Both the position numbers and the translations under genes were made by a program. From contig JAUHQD010000010.1 of the NCBI GenBank assembly GCA_030418115.1, positions 82,782-146,781 of the forward strand: a stretch of 64,000 bases of DNA, in the 5' to 3' direction. The DNA comes from Alteromonadaceae bacterium BrNp21-10 (GTDB lineage: Bacteria; Pseudomonadota; Gammaproteobacteria; Enterobacterales; Alteromonadaceae). Position 1 is the first letter of the stretch. The number at the start of each line of letters is the position of its first letter. A model generated the notes under the pieces. It was not told where the DNA came from. It saw only the letters and a list, made by a program, of their open reading frames with translations, and ran no database searches. Shown here one piece after another: positions 1 through 8,483 of this stretch.

Positions 1-408
1 GACCGCCCCCACCCACTCCAGCGTATTGAAATGTTCTTTATAAAAATAAACACCACCAACCATCAATAAAAACGGCGCTAATTGAATCACCACTTGCCCT
101 GTTTCGGGATTGAGGTAATCCAACCCCATTAAATAGAATACGTAATTCACCACGAGTCCCAATGCGGCGACTAGTAGAATAAGATTATTATTACGACTTA
201 ACGCTCTCATTGACGGTAAAGCGCCAACCCGCACTAGCATTAACATCACAATCAAAAAGGCGGCGGCAAAACGGTACCAAGTAATGGTAATAGCATCTAA
301 CTGATGAAGTACTAGCTTGAGAAAAACAGGTAAAACTCCCCACATCACCGCAGTGATCAAGGACAAAATAAAGCCATACCAATGGCGAACTTCAGTGGTC
401 GGTTGCAT
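1..408 (-). CDS. EamA/DMT-family inner-membrane transporter, N-terminal part
   Basis: Reading the minus strand from an ATG at 408 gives 136 open codons that run off the left edge, so only the N-terminal part is present. The protein starts MQPTTEVRHWYGF and is strongly hydrophobic, with a first membrane segment containing the AVMWGVLPVFLK stretch and a following TITWYRFAAAFL stretch. This spacing is typical of the first EamA repeat (drug/metabolite transporter superfamily, usually ten membrane segments). About four membrane segments are visible. The exported substrate cannot be told from sequence. It is divergent from pfkA. Family is fairly sure, substrate unknown. Confidence 0.75.
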   Translation of the reverse strand, partial: MQPTTEVRHWYGFILSLITAVMWGVLPVFLKLVLHQLDAITITWYRFAAAFLIVMLMLVRVGALPSMRALSRNNNLILLVAALGLVVNYVFYLMGLDYLNPETGQVVIQLAPFLLMVGGVYFYKEHFNTLEWVGAV

Positions 409-695
409 TATTTGGGCTTACTCGATTCCAAGCAAAAGTATTACTCGGGTTGGTTTTTAATTCATTAACAATGGCCATTGTATGGCATATTTACCCAACC
501 ACCAGCGTGGTTTAAATTAATAGGTAATAATATTACGAAATATTTGTTTTTCGGCTGCTATTCCTGCTAACTTACTGCTGTTTTAACAAATTCATTACAA
601 TTATTAGCAAGTCAGTTATAGCACCTGACATTGGCCATCATGCACTATCGGTTTAGATATCATTGGCGTCAATAGCACTTGGAGAAGAGTAGTAG
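409..695. other. Divergent intergenic region between EamA gene and pfkA
   Basis: This AT-rich stretch should hold promoters for both flanking genes. I see a 12-bp perfect palindrome CAATGGCCATTG at 469-480 and a purine-rich GGAGAAGAG Shine-Dalgarno stretch just before the pfkA ATG. No promoter stands out clearly enough to place, and no small gene is seen. Confidence 0.4.
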
Positions 696-1697
696 ATGAA
701 GCGCATAGCAGTTTTAACGTCGGGTGGCGACGCGCCAGGAATGAACGCCTGTATACGTGCCATTACGCTGACCGCCCATCGTATGCAAATGGAAGTAATT
801 GGGTTTCGTCATGGTTACAACGGTTTATTAAAGCGTGAGTACCAACCACTACACCCCGGTGATGTAGTGGATATTATTCAACGTGGTGGCACCATTTTAC
901 GTAGCGCCCGTTGCCCAGAATTTGTCACCGCGGAATCCGCCGAAAAAGCCGCGCGTAATTTAGATAATATGCATATCGATGCCTTACTGGTGATCGGCGG
1001 TAACGGCTCGTTTAAAGGGGCTGAACATCTAGCTAATTATTGGAACGGCAACATTATCACCCTGCCCGGCACCATTGATAATGACATTGCGGGCACCGAC
1101 GGTACGATAGGCTATTATACGGCTATCGATACTGCGCTGGAGGCGATTGATAAAGTACGGGATACCGCGGATGCCTTTGAGCGTATTTTCCTCATTGAAG
1201 TAATGGGTCGTCACGCTGGCTTTATTGGTCTTAACTCCGCTATCGGATCCGGTGCAGAGCAAATGTTACTACCAGAGTTATTGGAAGATGGTGAAGTCAA
1301 TCTTGAACAAATCATCCGCCACGTTAAAGTCACCCGTAAAAAACGCGGTGGCTGTAGTTATATCATCATTATTACTGAACATTTGTATCCTGGAGGGGCA
1401 AGCGCCTTAGCGGATAAATTGACTGCAGAAATGGGCGTGGATTGTCGCCCAGTCATTCTCGGCCATATTCAACGAGGAGGTTCACCGGTTAGCATGGATC
1501 GAGTTTTAGCCACTAAACTTGGGGCCTATGCAGTAGAAGCGGCTAGAGATGGCAAACATCTGGTGATGATAGGTGAGCAAAATGGCCATGTGGTTGAAGT
1601 GCCATTAGCAGATACCCGTACGATGGAAAAACCTCTGGATCCTTACCTAGTTAAAATCCAAACAGATTTCTTCGATCTCGTAAAAAACCCTAGCTAA
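696..1697 (+). CDS. pfkA: ATP-type 6-phosphofructokinase
   Basis: Phosphorylates fructose 6-phosphate to fructose 1,6-bisphosphate in glycolysis (cytosol, tetramer in E. coli). The 333-aa protein, close to the usual 320, shows the nucleotide loop GGDAPGMN at residues 10-17, the catalytic PGTIDND motif near 123-129, the MGRHAG substrate motif and the IQRGGSP effector/substrate motif. The Gly after position 103 and Gly in PGTIDND are those of ATP-dependent rather than pyrophosphate-dependent enzymes. Odd point: the usual GGDGS motif reads GGNGS, so the Mg-associated Asp is Asn103. It stands alone with its own leader and a good Shine-Dalgarno sequence. The assignment is firm; the effect of Asn103 on activity is not known. 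Confidence 0.95.
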   Translation: MKRIAVLTSGGDAPGMNACIRAITLTAHRMQMEVIGFRHGYNGLLKREYQPLHPGDVVDIIQRGGTILRSARCPEFVTAESAEKAARNLDNMHIDALLVIGGNGSFKGAEHLANYWNGNIITLPGTIDNDIAGTDGTIGYYTAIDTALEAIDKVRDTADAFERIFLIEVMGRHAGFIGLNSAIGSGAEQMLLPELLEDGEVNLEQIIRHVKVTRKKRGGCSYIIIITEHLYPGGASALADKLTAEMGVDCRPVILGHIQRGGSPVSMDRVLATKLGAYAVEAARDGKHLVMIGEQNGHVVEVPLADTRTMEKPLDPYLVKIQTDFFDLVKNPS

Positions 1698-1725
1698 ACC
1701 CCATTTTAAGTTTTTCATTCTTCCC

Positions 1726-1759
1726 CTAGCGTTAACCGACCATTCAAGGTTAGCGCTAG
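1726..1759. terminator. Hairpin between convergent pfkA and LytTR regulator
   Basis: Arms CTAGCGTTAACC (1726-1737) and GGTTAGCGCTAG (1748-1759) pair over 12 bp with one G-T type mismatch and a 10-nt loop. It sits exactly between two convergent genes. There is no strong T-run on either side, so a terminator role is inferred from position. Confidence 0.45.
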
Positions 1760-1767
1760 TGCTTCAC

Positions 1768-2589
1768 CTAGACGCCTATCAATGCTTTAACTTGGTCTCG
1801 ATGACTACGGCTGACTTTAATTTCAGTGCCGTTTTGTAGAATCAGATGGTACTCACCGCTAATACGGCTAACCATTTTACTGACTTCGTTAATATTCACT
1901 ATAGCGGAACGATGAGCGCGCACAAATAATCGTGGATCCAATTCATTTTCCAGCTCTTTCATGGTGCTGCGCATAATATGGGTGCCTATGGACGAATGCA
2001 CACACATATAATCGCCAGCGGCATCTATCCATTTAATATCTTTCATGGCCACTCGAGTCACCTCAGAGCCATCTTTAATTGCCAAGGTATCGGCAAATTG
2101 ACTGATTCTGATCGGCGTGCCCTGTGCTAAATGACGTAAAATATCCTCACAACTATCACCGGTAATCCCCGCGACTAAATGCGCCAGTTTATCTTTATAT
2201 AATTGCTGTTGTTGTGCAGAAAAATAATGCACCACTTTGTTAACTGCACTCATTAAGCGATCGTCGTCCACTGGTTTTAACACATAATCCATGGCATGCA
2301 CTTCAAAGGCTTTAATCGCATAGGAATCAAACGCAGTAACAAACACTATTACCGGTATTTTGTGCTGTTTATTATGTAAAAACTGCAACAGTTCAAAGCC
2401 GTTCATACCCGGCATTTGAATATCTAAAAACACCAAATCAGGCTGCCATTGGGGTATTTTCGCCGCAGCATCACTACCGTTGATACATTCGCCGATGATA
2501 TCTAGGTCAGTGTATTCACTTAAGCGAATAGCCAAGCCTTTGCGCGCTAATGGTTCATCATCAACAATGACGGTAGTGATTTTATTCAT
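1768..2589 (-). CDS. LytTR-family response regulator
   Basis: Two-component response regulator of about 273 aa. The N-terminal receiver domain has the acidic pair VDDEP near residues 9-13, the phospho-acceptor Asp in DLVFLDIQMPG near 54 and the Lys in YVLKPVDD near 103. The C-terminal LytTR DNA-binding domain contains the MKELENELDPRLFVRAHRS stretch and an IKVSRSHRD end. A TTG and two in-frame ATGs are possible starts; the ATG at 2589 has AGGTGA six bases upstream and overlaps the stop of the sensor kinase gene by 8 nt, so the two are translationally coupled. Resembles BtsR/YpdB-type regulators; the target genes and signal are unknown. Confidence 0.88.
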   Translation of the reverse strand: MNKITTVIVDDEPLARKGLAIRLSEYTDLDIIGECINGSDAAAKIPQWQPDLVFLDIQMPGMNGFELLQFLHNKQHKIPVIVFVTAFDSYAIKAFEVHAMDYVLKPVDDDRLMSAVNKVVHYFSAQQQQLYKDKLAHLVAGITGDSCEDILRHLAQGTPIRISQFADTLAIKDGSEVTRVAMKDIKWIDAAGDYMCVHSSIGTHIMRSTMKELENELDPRLFVRAHRSAIVNINEVSKMVSRISGEYHLILQNGTEIKVSRSHRDQVKALIGV

Positions 2590-3658
2590 CATCAATCACC
2601 TGATAAGGTATACGAATACTGACCTTAACCCCGGTTGGCTCATTGGCACTAAATTCAAGGGTGTAATTATCGGCATAGAGTGAGGATAATCGTTCTTTGA
2701 TATTTGGCAACCCCACGCCATTATTACGATATAGGTCGCCCTTAACTATTTCGATACCGGGCCCATTATCTGACACTTCAATTAGCAAATTATTGGCAAA
2801 CACCGTGGCGGCAATAGCAATCTCTCCGCCCGTTTCCAGTTGCGCAATGGCATACTTGATCGAATTTTCAATAATTGGCTGCAATAACATACTCGGTACC
2901 AAGGCTTTTTCAGCCTCTGCAGAAATCGCCAATTTAACCGTTAAACGTTCGTCAAAACGCACCTTTTCAATTTCCAGATACAAAGACTCCACCTGAATTT
3001 CCTGCTTAAGCGGGACTTTCTTAATAGGGTCGGTATCCAAAGAGTAGCGCAAAAAATCACTCAAACGACTGACCATTTTATTGGCTGTAGTATGGTCTTT
3101 CATTAAAATCAGCGTTGAAATAGCGTTAAGGGTATTAAATAGAAAGTGTGGATTAAGCTGGTAACGCAACATTTTTAAGTGAGCTTGATGAGCAACATTG
3201 GATGCCAGTAATACGTTGCGTTTTTCCACTTGTAATGCTTGATAGTACTTGATGACAAAGTACAAGCCACTCCAGCAAAATACAATATAAAACGATGCCA
3301 AACTATTACTAAAATAGTAAATAAAGTCATCAGGGCGGTAACCGTATTTATATATTTCCCAATAATGAAAATTTTTCACTACCGTCCACACTAATGCCAC
3401 CAAATAAGAACCGACCACAGCAGTTAAAATAAGCATTATTGGAGATACATGGCTAATGCGGTGATAAAGGTAACGTAAAGGAATAGTCAGTAACCAACCG
3501 GCCACCGCATTAAGTAAAATAACAAAAACAAACACGGAGCGCATATCATGTAAAAAAGAGCCGATATAATAGATTAGGGCAAAACCCGCCCAACCAGCGC
3601 TGTGCAATACCCAGAAGAACCGCTCTTTATCTTCAAACCACTTATTAATTGCCGTCAC
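2582..3658 (-). CDS. LytS/AlgZ-type sensor histidine kinase
   Basis: Inner-membrane sensor kinase, 358 aa, start GTG with a GAGAG stretch upstream. The first ~150 residues form about four membrane segments with no recognisable extracytoplasmic sensor domain. Then comes the His_kinase domain with the phosphorylated His in QLNPHFLFNTLN near residue 171, followed by an HATPase domain with an N box (LLQPIIENSIKYA), G1 (SDNGPGIE) and G2 (GVGLPNIKERL). It is shorter than BtsS because it lacks a GAF-like region. It overlaps and surely pairs with the downstream LytTR regulator. The stimulus is unknown; perhaps a membrane or small-metabolite signal. Confidence 0.88.
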   Translation of the reverse strand: MTAINKWFEDKERFFWVLHSAGWAGFALIYYIGSFLHDMRSVFVFVILLNAVAGWLLTIPLRYLYHRISHVSPIMLILTAVVGSYLVALVWTVVKNFHYWEIYKYGYRPDDFIYYFSNSLASFYIVFCWSGLYFVIKYYQALQVEKRNVLLASNVAHQAHLKMLRYQLNPHFLFNTLNAISTLILMKDHTTANKMVSRLSDFLRYSLDTDPIKKVPLKQEIQVESLYLEIEKVRFDERLTVKLAISAEAEKALVPSMLLQPIIENSIKYAIAQLETGGEIAIAATVFANNLLIEVSDNGPGIEIVKGDLYRNNGVGLPNIKERLSSLYADNYTLEFSANEPTGVKVSIRIPYQVIDDE

Positions 3659-3785
3659 TGAACACTCTCATGATTATCAAGCCCACATTATATAAGCACC
3701 AATGTTATATACACGGAGCTTTAACCTAAGACTACGGCGTTTTATCGTATTTAATGAATTATCAGAGAACTCAATTAATACCGGA

Positions 3786-4247
3786 TTAGTACTGGATATT
3801 AATTTTCTTCAGCCAAGCTGCCACAAGCCAAGCCGGACCTATTAACAAAAATTGTAAGTCTTTAAAAAAAGAGGGCTTTTTACCTTCGATATGATGACCG
3901 ATAAATTGTAAAATCCACATCACCACAAAAAGCGCTAAGCTAAATTGCCATACCGAAATAAGTTGCTCTTCCAACACGCCAATAAAATAAAATCCCAACA
4001 TGGACATAAGGGTCATTGCTGCACCAATAGGGCCAGAAAGCTTAAAGTAATAATATAAAGCGGGGATCACGGCAATATGAGCAAAAGTCACATCGTATTT
4101 CACCATTAGGTCTGCTTGAGGGATGGAATATAGAAGGCCTAGGGTGACAAAATATATCGCTGGAACAGCAATGTTATGGATTAATTTGTTGGTTTTATTT
4201 TGATGGCTTTGGCCATACTCATTTAACAAAATATCTATTTCACGCAT
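3786..4247 (-). CDS. Mpo1-like (DUF962/YGL010w) membrane protein
   Basis: 153-aa membrane protein with about four hydrophobic segments. The N-terminal MREIDILLNEYGQSHQN stretch, the following KLIHNIAVP His motif and the C-terminal FIGHHIEGKKPSFF motif followed by LIGPAWLVAAW are hallmarks of the DUF962 family. The yeast member Mpo1 is an iron-dependent dioxygenase in alpha-oxidation of 2-hydroxy fatty acids, and the conserved histidines seen here are the expected metal ligands. Bacterial members are mostly uncharacterised, so enzymatic activity is inference. It stands alone on the minus strand between the sensor kinase and the PilZ gene. Confidence 0.8.
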   Translation of the reverse strand: MREIDILLNEYGQSHQNKTNKLIHNIAVPAIYFVTLGLLYSIPQADLMVKYDVTFAHIAVIPALYYYFKLSGPIGAAMTLMSMLGFYFIGVLEEQLISVWQFSLALFVVMWILQFIGHHIEGKKPSFFKDLQFLLIGPAWLVAAWLKKINIQY

Positions 4248-4376
4248 AACCTAATGACCTCGTAGTTACCCCTTTATCTATGAATCAATCGCAGACTAAT
4301 GCCAACACATTTTAGGGGTTATTGTTGTTTTTCTCTACTCTACCCCAAGAGTTGGCTTACGTCGATATAGGTTTAT

Positions 4377-5051
4377 TTAGAACGCCAGCAGCAAATCATC
4401 GAGCAAGGCTTTGATGTTTTCTTCCGACTCCTCGAATTTGATCCCAAAGTAATGATTGAGTTCATCTGATTTGTAATTAACCACTTTACTAGACAATTTA
4501 TAATCTGTTTCACTGCGAGTGGTAATACTCACAACGACGTCCGCCAGTTCAATTTTTTTGCCCCCTACCTGCTCTTTTTTAAGGGTAAAGCGGCAGCCTG
4601 TCTGAGAGATATCAACAATCACACCTTCATAAAGCTGTTTTCCACCTAATCCATCAGTCAATTTAGCCGGAATACTAGCGAGCGTCCGTTTGGTTGAACG
4701 TAAACCATGCAACTGAATACTAGAGGGGAAGTTAAGAAAAATAATATGAATTGGCTTAGTCAGTATAAAAACAACTTTACTCTTGAATGCCACAATTTCC
4801 CCAGAATGCTCTTCCAAAATGTAACGCACAATTATTTCGCCATCTGGGAATATGACATCCCTGAGTCCACCCCATTTTGCTTCATCAGGAAATTTAACTA
4901 ACAGCAGGCGGCCATTATCACGGCCGATAAATTCGGTGCGCACACGTTTAGTGCCGGTTGGCGTGGTCAATTGTAAGTCTAAAGAAATACCAGAATGCAT
5001 TGCTTTTAGCTTTGCCAAGTCTTCAACACTTAGTTTTTTTGTAACTGCCAT
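4377..5051 (-). CDS. PilZ-domain protein, probable c-di-GMP receptor
   Basis: 224-aa soluble protein. Residues ~20-110 resemble the N-terminal beta domain of YcgR-type flagellar-brake proteins. Residues ~118-220 form a PilZ domain with an RxxxR motif (RSTKR near 119-123) and the D-x-S-x-x-G motif in VDISQTGCRF. These are the c-di-GMP binding residues, so ligand binding is likely. Such proteins in marine gammaproteobacteria adjust motility or exopolysaccharide; the actual target here is not evident because neither flagellar nor polysaccharide genes are nearby. Single-gene unit. Confidence 0.85.
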   Translation of the reverse strand: MAVTKKLSVEDLAKLKAMHSGISLDLQLTTPTGTKRVRTEFIGRDNGRLLLVKFPDEAKWGGLRDVIFPDGEIIVRYILEEHSGEIVAFKSKVVFILTKPIHIIFLNFPSSIQLHGLRSTKRTLASIPAKLTDGLGGKQLYEGVIVDISQTGCRFTLKKEQVGGKKIELADVVVSITTRSETDYKLSSKVVNYKSDELNHYFGIKFEESEENIKALLDDLLLAF

Positions 5052-5192
5052 AATGGATCAATTCACATTTCAATGATTAAATTGCTTAACACTTTCCAAC
5101 CTCACTATAGAGGTAACGATGCAGGAAGGAAAAGTGACCAAACTGATGTATAGTTGTATTTTACCTATTCAACAACCAATTGCCGAGTCTAA

Positions 5193-6986
5193 ATGTCTGA
5201 AAACAGTCATCTTTTACACTACCATGTAAATTCAAATGGGTTTAACGACCACACCTTCGAAATTACCCTCAATATTTTAAATCCGAATCCTGCAGGTCAA
5301 ACTCTGTGTTTACCGGCGTGGATCCCCGGCAGTTATATGATCCGCGACTTCAGTAAACATATTATCGCCTTTGCCGCTTACGATCATCAGCAGCAACCAT
5401 TATCCTTTAAAAAAATCGATAAACAAACATGGCAACTTGCAGCCACTTCAGCAGCAGTGAAAGTCGTTTATCGGGTATATGCCTTTGATTATTCGGTGCG
5501 AGGCTCTTACCTTGCTAATGACTTCGGCTTTTACAACGGTACTAGTCTATTCTTAGCGGTTGAAGGGCAAACAGATATCCCTATTGGTATTACGATTGAG
5601 AAGCCCAATAGTGCGGATTGCCTGCAATGGCGAGTTTCCACCACCTTAGCAACCTGCCCGCAAACCCCATTACACGAATTCGGTGAATATAGCGCAGAAG
5701 ATTACGCCGACTTAATAGATCATCCTGTGCTCATGACCGATTACCAGATGGTTGAGTTTGAAGTTGATGAAGTAAATTTCGAATTAGTATTGGCTGAAGG
5801 GTTAGATATTGATGGTCAACGCATTGCGGCTGATCTCAGTAAAATTTGCCAACACCACCTTAGCTTGTTTAACAGCCCAGCCCCCATCAAGCGCTACGTC
5901 TTTATGACCTTGTTGTGTGATGACGGCTTTGGCGGTTTAGAACATCGTTCTTCCACAGCACTTATTAGCCCTCGTGCCGACTTACCCGCCGTTGGTACCA
6001 GTAATGAAATCAGCAGCGGGTACCGCACCTTTTTAAGCTTATGTAGCCATGAGTTATTTCATACTTGGCTGGTTAAGCGCATTCGTCCACAAGAGCTAAA
6101 AGACGCTGTTTTAAGTCACGAAGCCTATACCCAACAATTGTGGATCTACGAAGGTTTTACCTCTTTTTACGATGACATGGCGTTGGTGCGCAGCGGTGTG
6201 ATCAGCCCACAAAGTTATTTAGAAGTACTAGGTCAACTACTCACGCGTATTGAACGTAACCCAGGACGTTTACAACAAACTGTCAGTGAATCGAGCTTTG
6301 ATGCATGGACTCGCTTTTATCAACAAGATGAAAACGCCGCTAACGCCATTGTCAGTTATTACACTAAGGGCGCCGTTATCGCCATGGGGCTGGATTTAAC
6401 TATCCGCCAGCAAACCCAACAACACCTGTCATTAGATGACGTGGTCAGAGCCCTTTGGCAACAATATGGATTGACTGATATAGGCACGCCTGAAAACGTC
6501 ATCCAAGAGGTTACTCAGCTATTAGGCGTGGATTGTAGCGACTATTTACACAACGCCGTCAATACCACCACCGACATCGATATCCAACATTTGTTAGCCA
6601 AGCAAGGGATCAAGGTGGTTAAGCAATCGCGCTCAGGGTTAACCGATTTAGGTGGTAGCAAAAATAGCCAAACCATTAGCAATGATTTCGGTGCAACCAT
6701 TAATAAACAAACTAATTCTATCGTCAATGCTGTCACTGGTTCACCGGCGAAGAATGCAGGCCTAGCGAAAGGTGACATTCTGGTAGCCTTAGATGGCTGG
6801 AAAGTCACCGCTGGTAATTTACAGTCGATACTCGACCGTTATCCTCATGGCGAAAATCTAACCCTACATGTTTTTCGCCGTGGCAAATTACTGCCTTTAA
6901 GCTTGCCGGTTGAGGCTGCCAAACAAGACAGTATTTACACCGAAATTGCTGATGAAGAAAAGGCAATGCAGTGGCTTAAAAGCTAG
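5193..6986 (+). CDS. M61-family metallopeptidase with PDZ domain
   Basis: 597-aa zinc peptidase of the M61 (glycyl aminopeptidase) family. The N-terminal beta-sandwich half is followed by the catalytic domain with the zinc motif HELFHTW (HExxH, near residue 284) and the downstream glutamate ligand in LWIYEGFTSFYDD. The C-terminal part carries a PDZ domain around residues 490-570 (SPAKNAGLAKGDILVALDG). No signal peptide is evident, so a cytosolic location is likely. It probably trims peptides with N-terminal small residues, as family members do. The ATG at 5193 has only a weak GAG upstream. Length fits the family (~600 aa). Confidence 0.92.
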   Translation: MSENSHLLHYHVNSNGFNDHTFEITLNILNPNPAGQTLCLPAWIPGSYMIRDFSKHIIAFAAYDHQQQPLSFKKIDKQTWQLAATSAAVKVVYRVYAFDYSVRGSYLANDFGFYNGTSLFLAVEGQTDIPIGITIEKPNSADCLQWRVSTTLATCPQTPLHEFGEYSAEDYADLIDHPVLMTDYQMVEFEVDEVNFELVLAEGLDIDGQRIAADLSKICQHHLSLFNSPAPIKRYVFMTLLCDDGFGGLEHRSSTALISPRADLPAVGTSNEISSGYRTFLSLCSHELFHTWLVKRIRPQELKDAVLSHEAYTQQLWIYEGFTSFYDDMALVRSGVISPQSYLEVLGQLLTRIERNPGRLQQTVSESSFDAWTRFYQQDENAANAIVSYYTKGAVIAMGLDLTIRQQTQQHLSLDDVVRALWQQYGLTDIGTPENVIQEVTQLLGVDCSDYLHNAVNTTTDIDIQHLLAKQGIKVVKQSRSGLTDLGGSKNSQTISNDFGATINKQTNSIVNAVTGSPAKNAGLAKGDILVALDGWKVTAGNLQSILDRYPHGENLTLHVFRRGKLLPLSLPVEAAKQDSIYTEIADEEKAMQWLKS

Positions 6987-7022
6987 CGTATGCTGATCCT
7001 TAGTCACAACTCATCATTGATG

Positions 7023-7895
7023 TCATTTTTTCAGCGGCAAATAAATATCAGTGATGAGTTCATTTTCCGGGGTTTCAGGATAAAGATTTAACCGTTCTAA
7101 AAGTAAATCTTCGTCACGAATTTGATAGCCTGAATTCGGCAACCATTGGCTAAATAGCGCATTAACTCGAGACTCCAGACCATCCCATGATCCGGTATGC
7201 CGATGTACTGCGTAGCAGCCGCCACTTATAGTCTGCGCTGTTACACCTAGTTCATTATTCACTAAAAGATCCGCATTGAACGATTGTTCGTTAGGTAATC
7301 CAACCGCAACACTAATAGCGCTCGAATCATCGTTAGATTGATGCAGCAAATTGAAGGTCCGACTTTTAGTAGGCGGTAATCGATGCTGTTTTCGCCATTG
7401 AATAAAGCGTTGTAGAGTCTGGTAAAAACTGCTCATAGGCCCGTCATGACCCAGCACTCCAACCCAAATAGGTTGTAGCTCGATAATACTCACCTCTAGT
7501 TCAGCAACCCTCTCAATAACTTTAATCACCTCTGTTTCATCCCACGGCTTTCGCTGTGGATGTTGGCGAAATTGACTAGGGCTTTGCGCAAACTGAACTT
7601 TGAACGCACGACTAAAGGCTTCTGCGGAATCAAATCCGGCTTCTAGCGCGATATCGATAATTGAGTCCTGACGGAAAACTAATTGACTAGCTGCTCGGCG
7701 TAAGCGTTTGAGTTGCACCATTTTATACATACTGATCCCCATCACCCCAGTAAACTGACGATGGAAATGATATTTAGATAATCCAGCGATTTCACTCAAC
7801 TGCTCAATACTCAGTGGCTCATCTAGATGCTGGTCAATATGTGCCAGTACCTTTTGTATTTTCGCTGTTAGATCATTTTCTAAAGAAGAAGACAT
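7023..7895 (-). CDS. AraC-family regulator with GyrI-like effector domain
   Basis: 290-aa transcription regulator. Two helix-turn-helix motifs occupy residues ~10-110 at the N-terminus (LSIEQLSEIAGLSKYHFHRQF and DIALEAGFDSAEAFSRAFK regions), followed by a GyrI/Rob-like small-molecule binding domain from ~130 to the end (GYQIRDEDLLLERLNLYPETPE). This order, HTH first and effector domain second, is that of Rob/SbmC-type regulators which often respond to drugs or amphipathic compounds. It is convergent with the M61 peptidase gene. Its regulon cannot be read from the window. Confidence 0.88.
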   Translation of the reverse strand: MSSSLENDLTAKIQKVLAHIDQHLDEPLSIEQLSEIAGLSKYHFHRQFTGVMGISMYKMVQLKRLRRAASQLVFRQDSIIDIALEAGFDSAEAFSRAFKVQFAQSPSQFRQHPQRKPWDETEVIKVIERVAELEVSIIELQPIWVGVLGHDGPMSSFYQTLQRFIQWRKQHRLPPTKSRTFNLLHQSNDDSSAISVAVGLPNEQSFNADLLVNNELGVTAQTISGGCYAVHRHTGSWDGLESRVNALFSQWLPNSGYQIRDEDLLLERLNLYPETPENELITDIYLPLKK

Positions 7896-8012
7896 GATTA
7901 CTCTCGTGCTAATAAACTTGAGCTAGTGTGCATGGCATTAGTCGGAGTGTCTTGATGGATATTGCGCTATATATAAAATGTATGAATGGCTGATAAATTA
8001 AATTTAGGATGT

Positions 8013-8477
8013 TTAAGGATTAATCATCATTTTCAATTTTTTACCGGTAAAAACTAAGCCATTTTGTTGATAAAAAGCAAACGAGCGCAACCATTTATCA
8101 TCAGCAGGTGCACTGACATCAATACGTGACCATTGTTGCTGCTGTCCTAACAATTGAATATGCGCCAAGATTTTCTTGCCCACACCATGGTTACGAAATG
8201 CAGGCGAAACCCAAAATTCATTAATGATGCCATAGGAGCCATGGGCAAAAAAAGCGAAGGCTTCGCTTAATGTAAAAAAGCCAAGCAACTCATTTTCTTG
8301 CCTTACCTTATAAAACCAATGTTGAACCGATGACTGCTGCCATTGCAGTAGAATCTGTTGGATGGCATCACGATCTAACACCGACTCGCGTCCAAATAAC
8401 TCAACATATAAACCCGCTAATAGCGATTCAATCTCTGATGCATCATGGTTAGGGTTGAGTAACTGCAATTGCAACAT
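8013..8477 (-). CDS. GNAT-family N-acetyltransferase
   Basis: 154-aa protein with a GNAT fold. Acetyl-CoA binding motif A is seen as VSPAFRNHGVGKKILAHI (Q/R-x-x-G-x-G/A type) near residues 89-106, preceded by the beta-strand GIINEFWVSP and followed by a C-terminal FYQQNGLVF element typical of the family. The substrate is unknown. It begins 6 nt after the M23 peptidase gene, so it is the third gene of an operon with the tandem-PTPS and M23 genes. Confidence 0.85.
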   Translation of the reverse strand: MLQLQLLNPNHDASEIESLLAGLYVELFGRESVLDRDAIQQILLQWQQSSVQHWFYKVRQENELLGFFTLSEAFAFFAHGSYGIINEFWVSPAFRNHGVGKKILAHIQLLGQQQQWSRIDVSAPADDKWLRSFAFYQQNGLVFTGKKLKMMINP

Positions 8478-8483
8478 TAGTTG

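Noticed and set aside
191..382. Short frame within the partial EamA gene on the minus strand
   Set aside because: It is out of frame with the 136-codon EamA reading, which has clear membrane helices and runs to the window edge.
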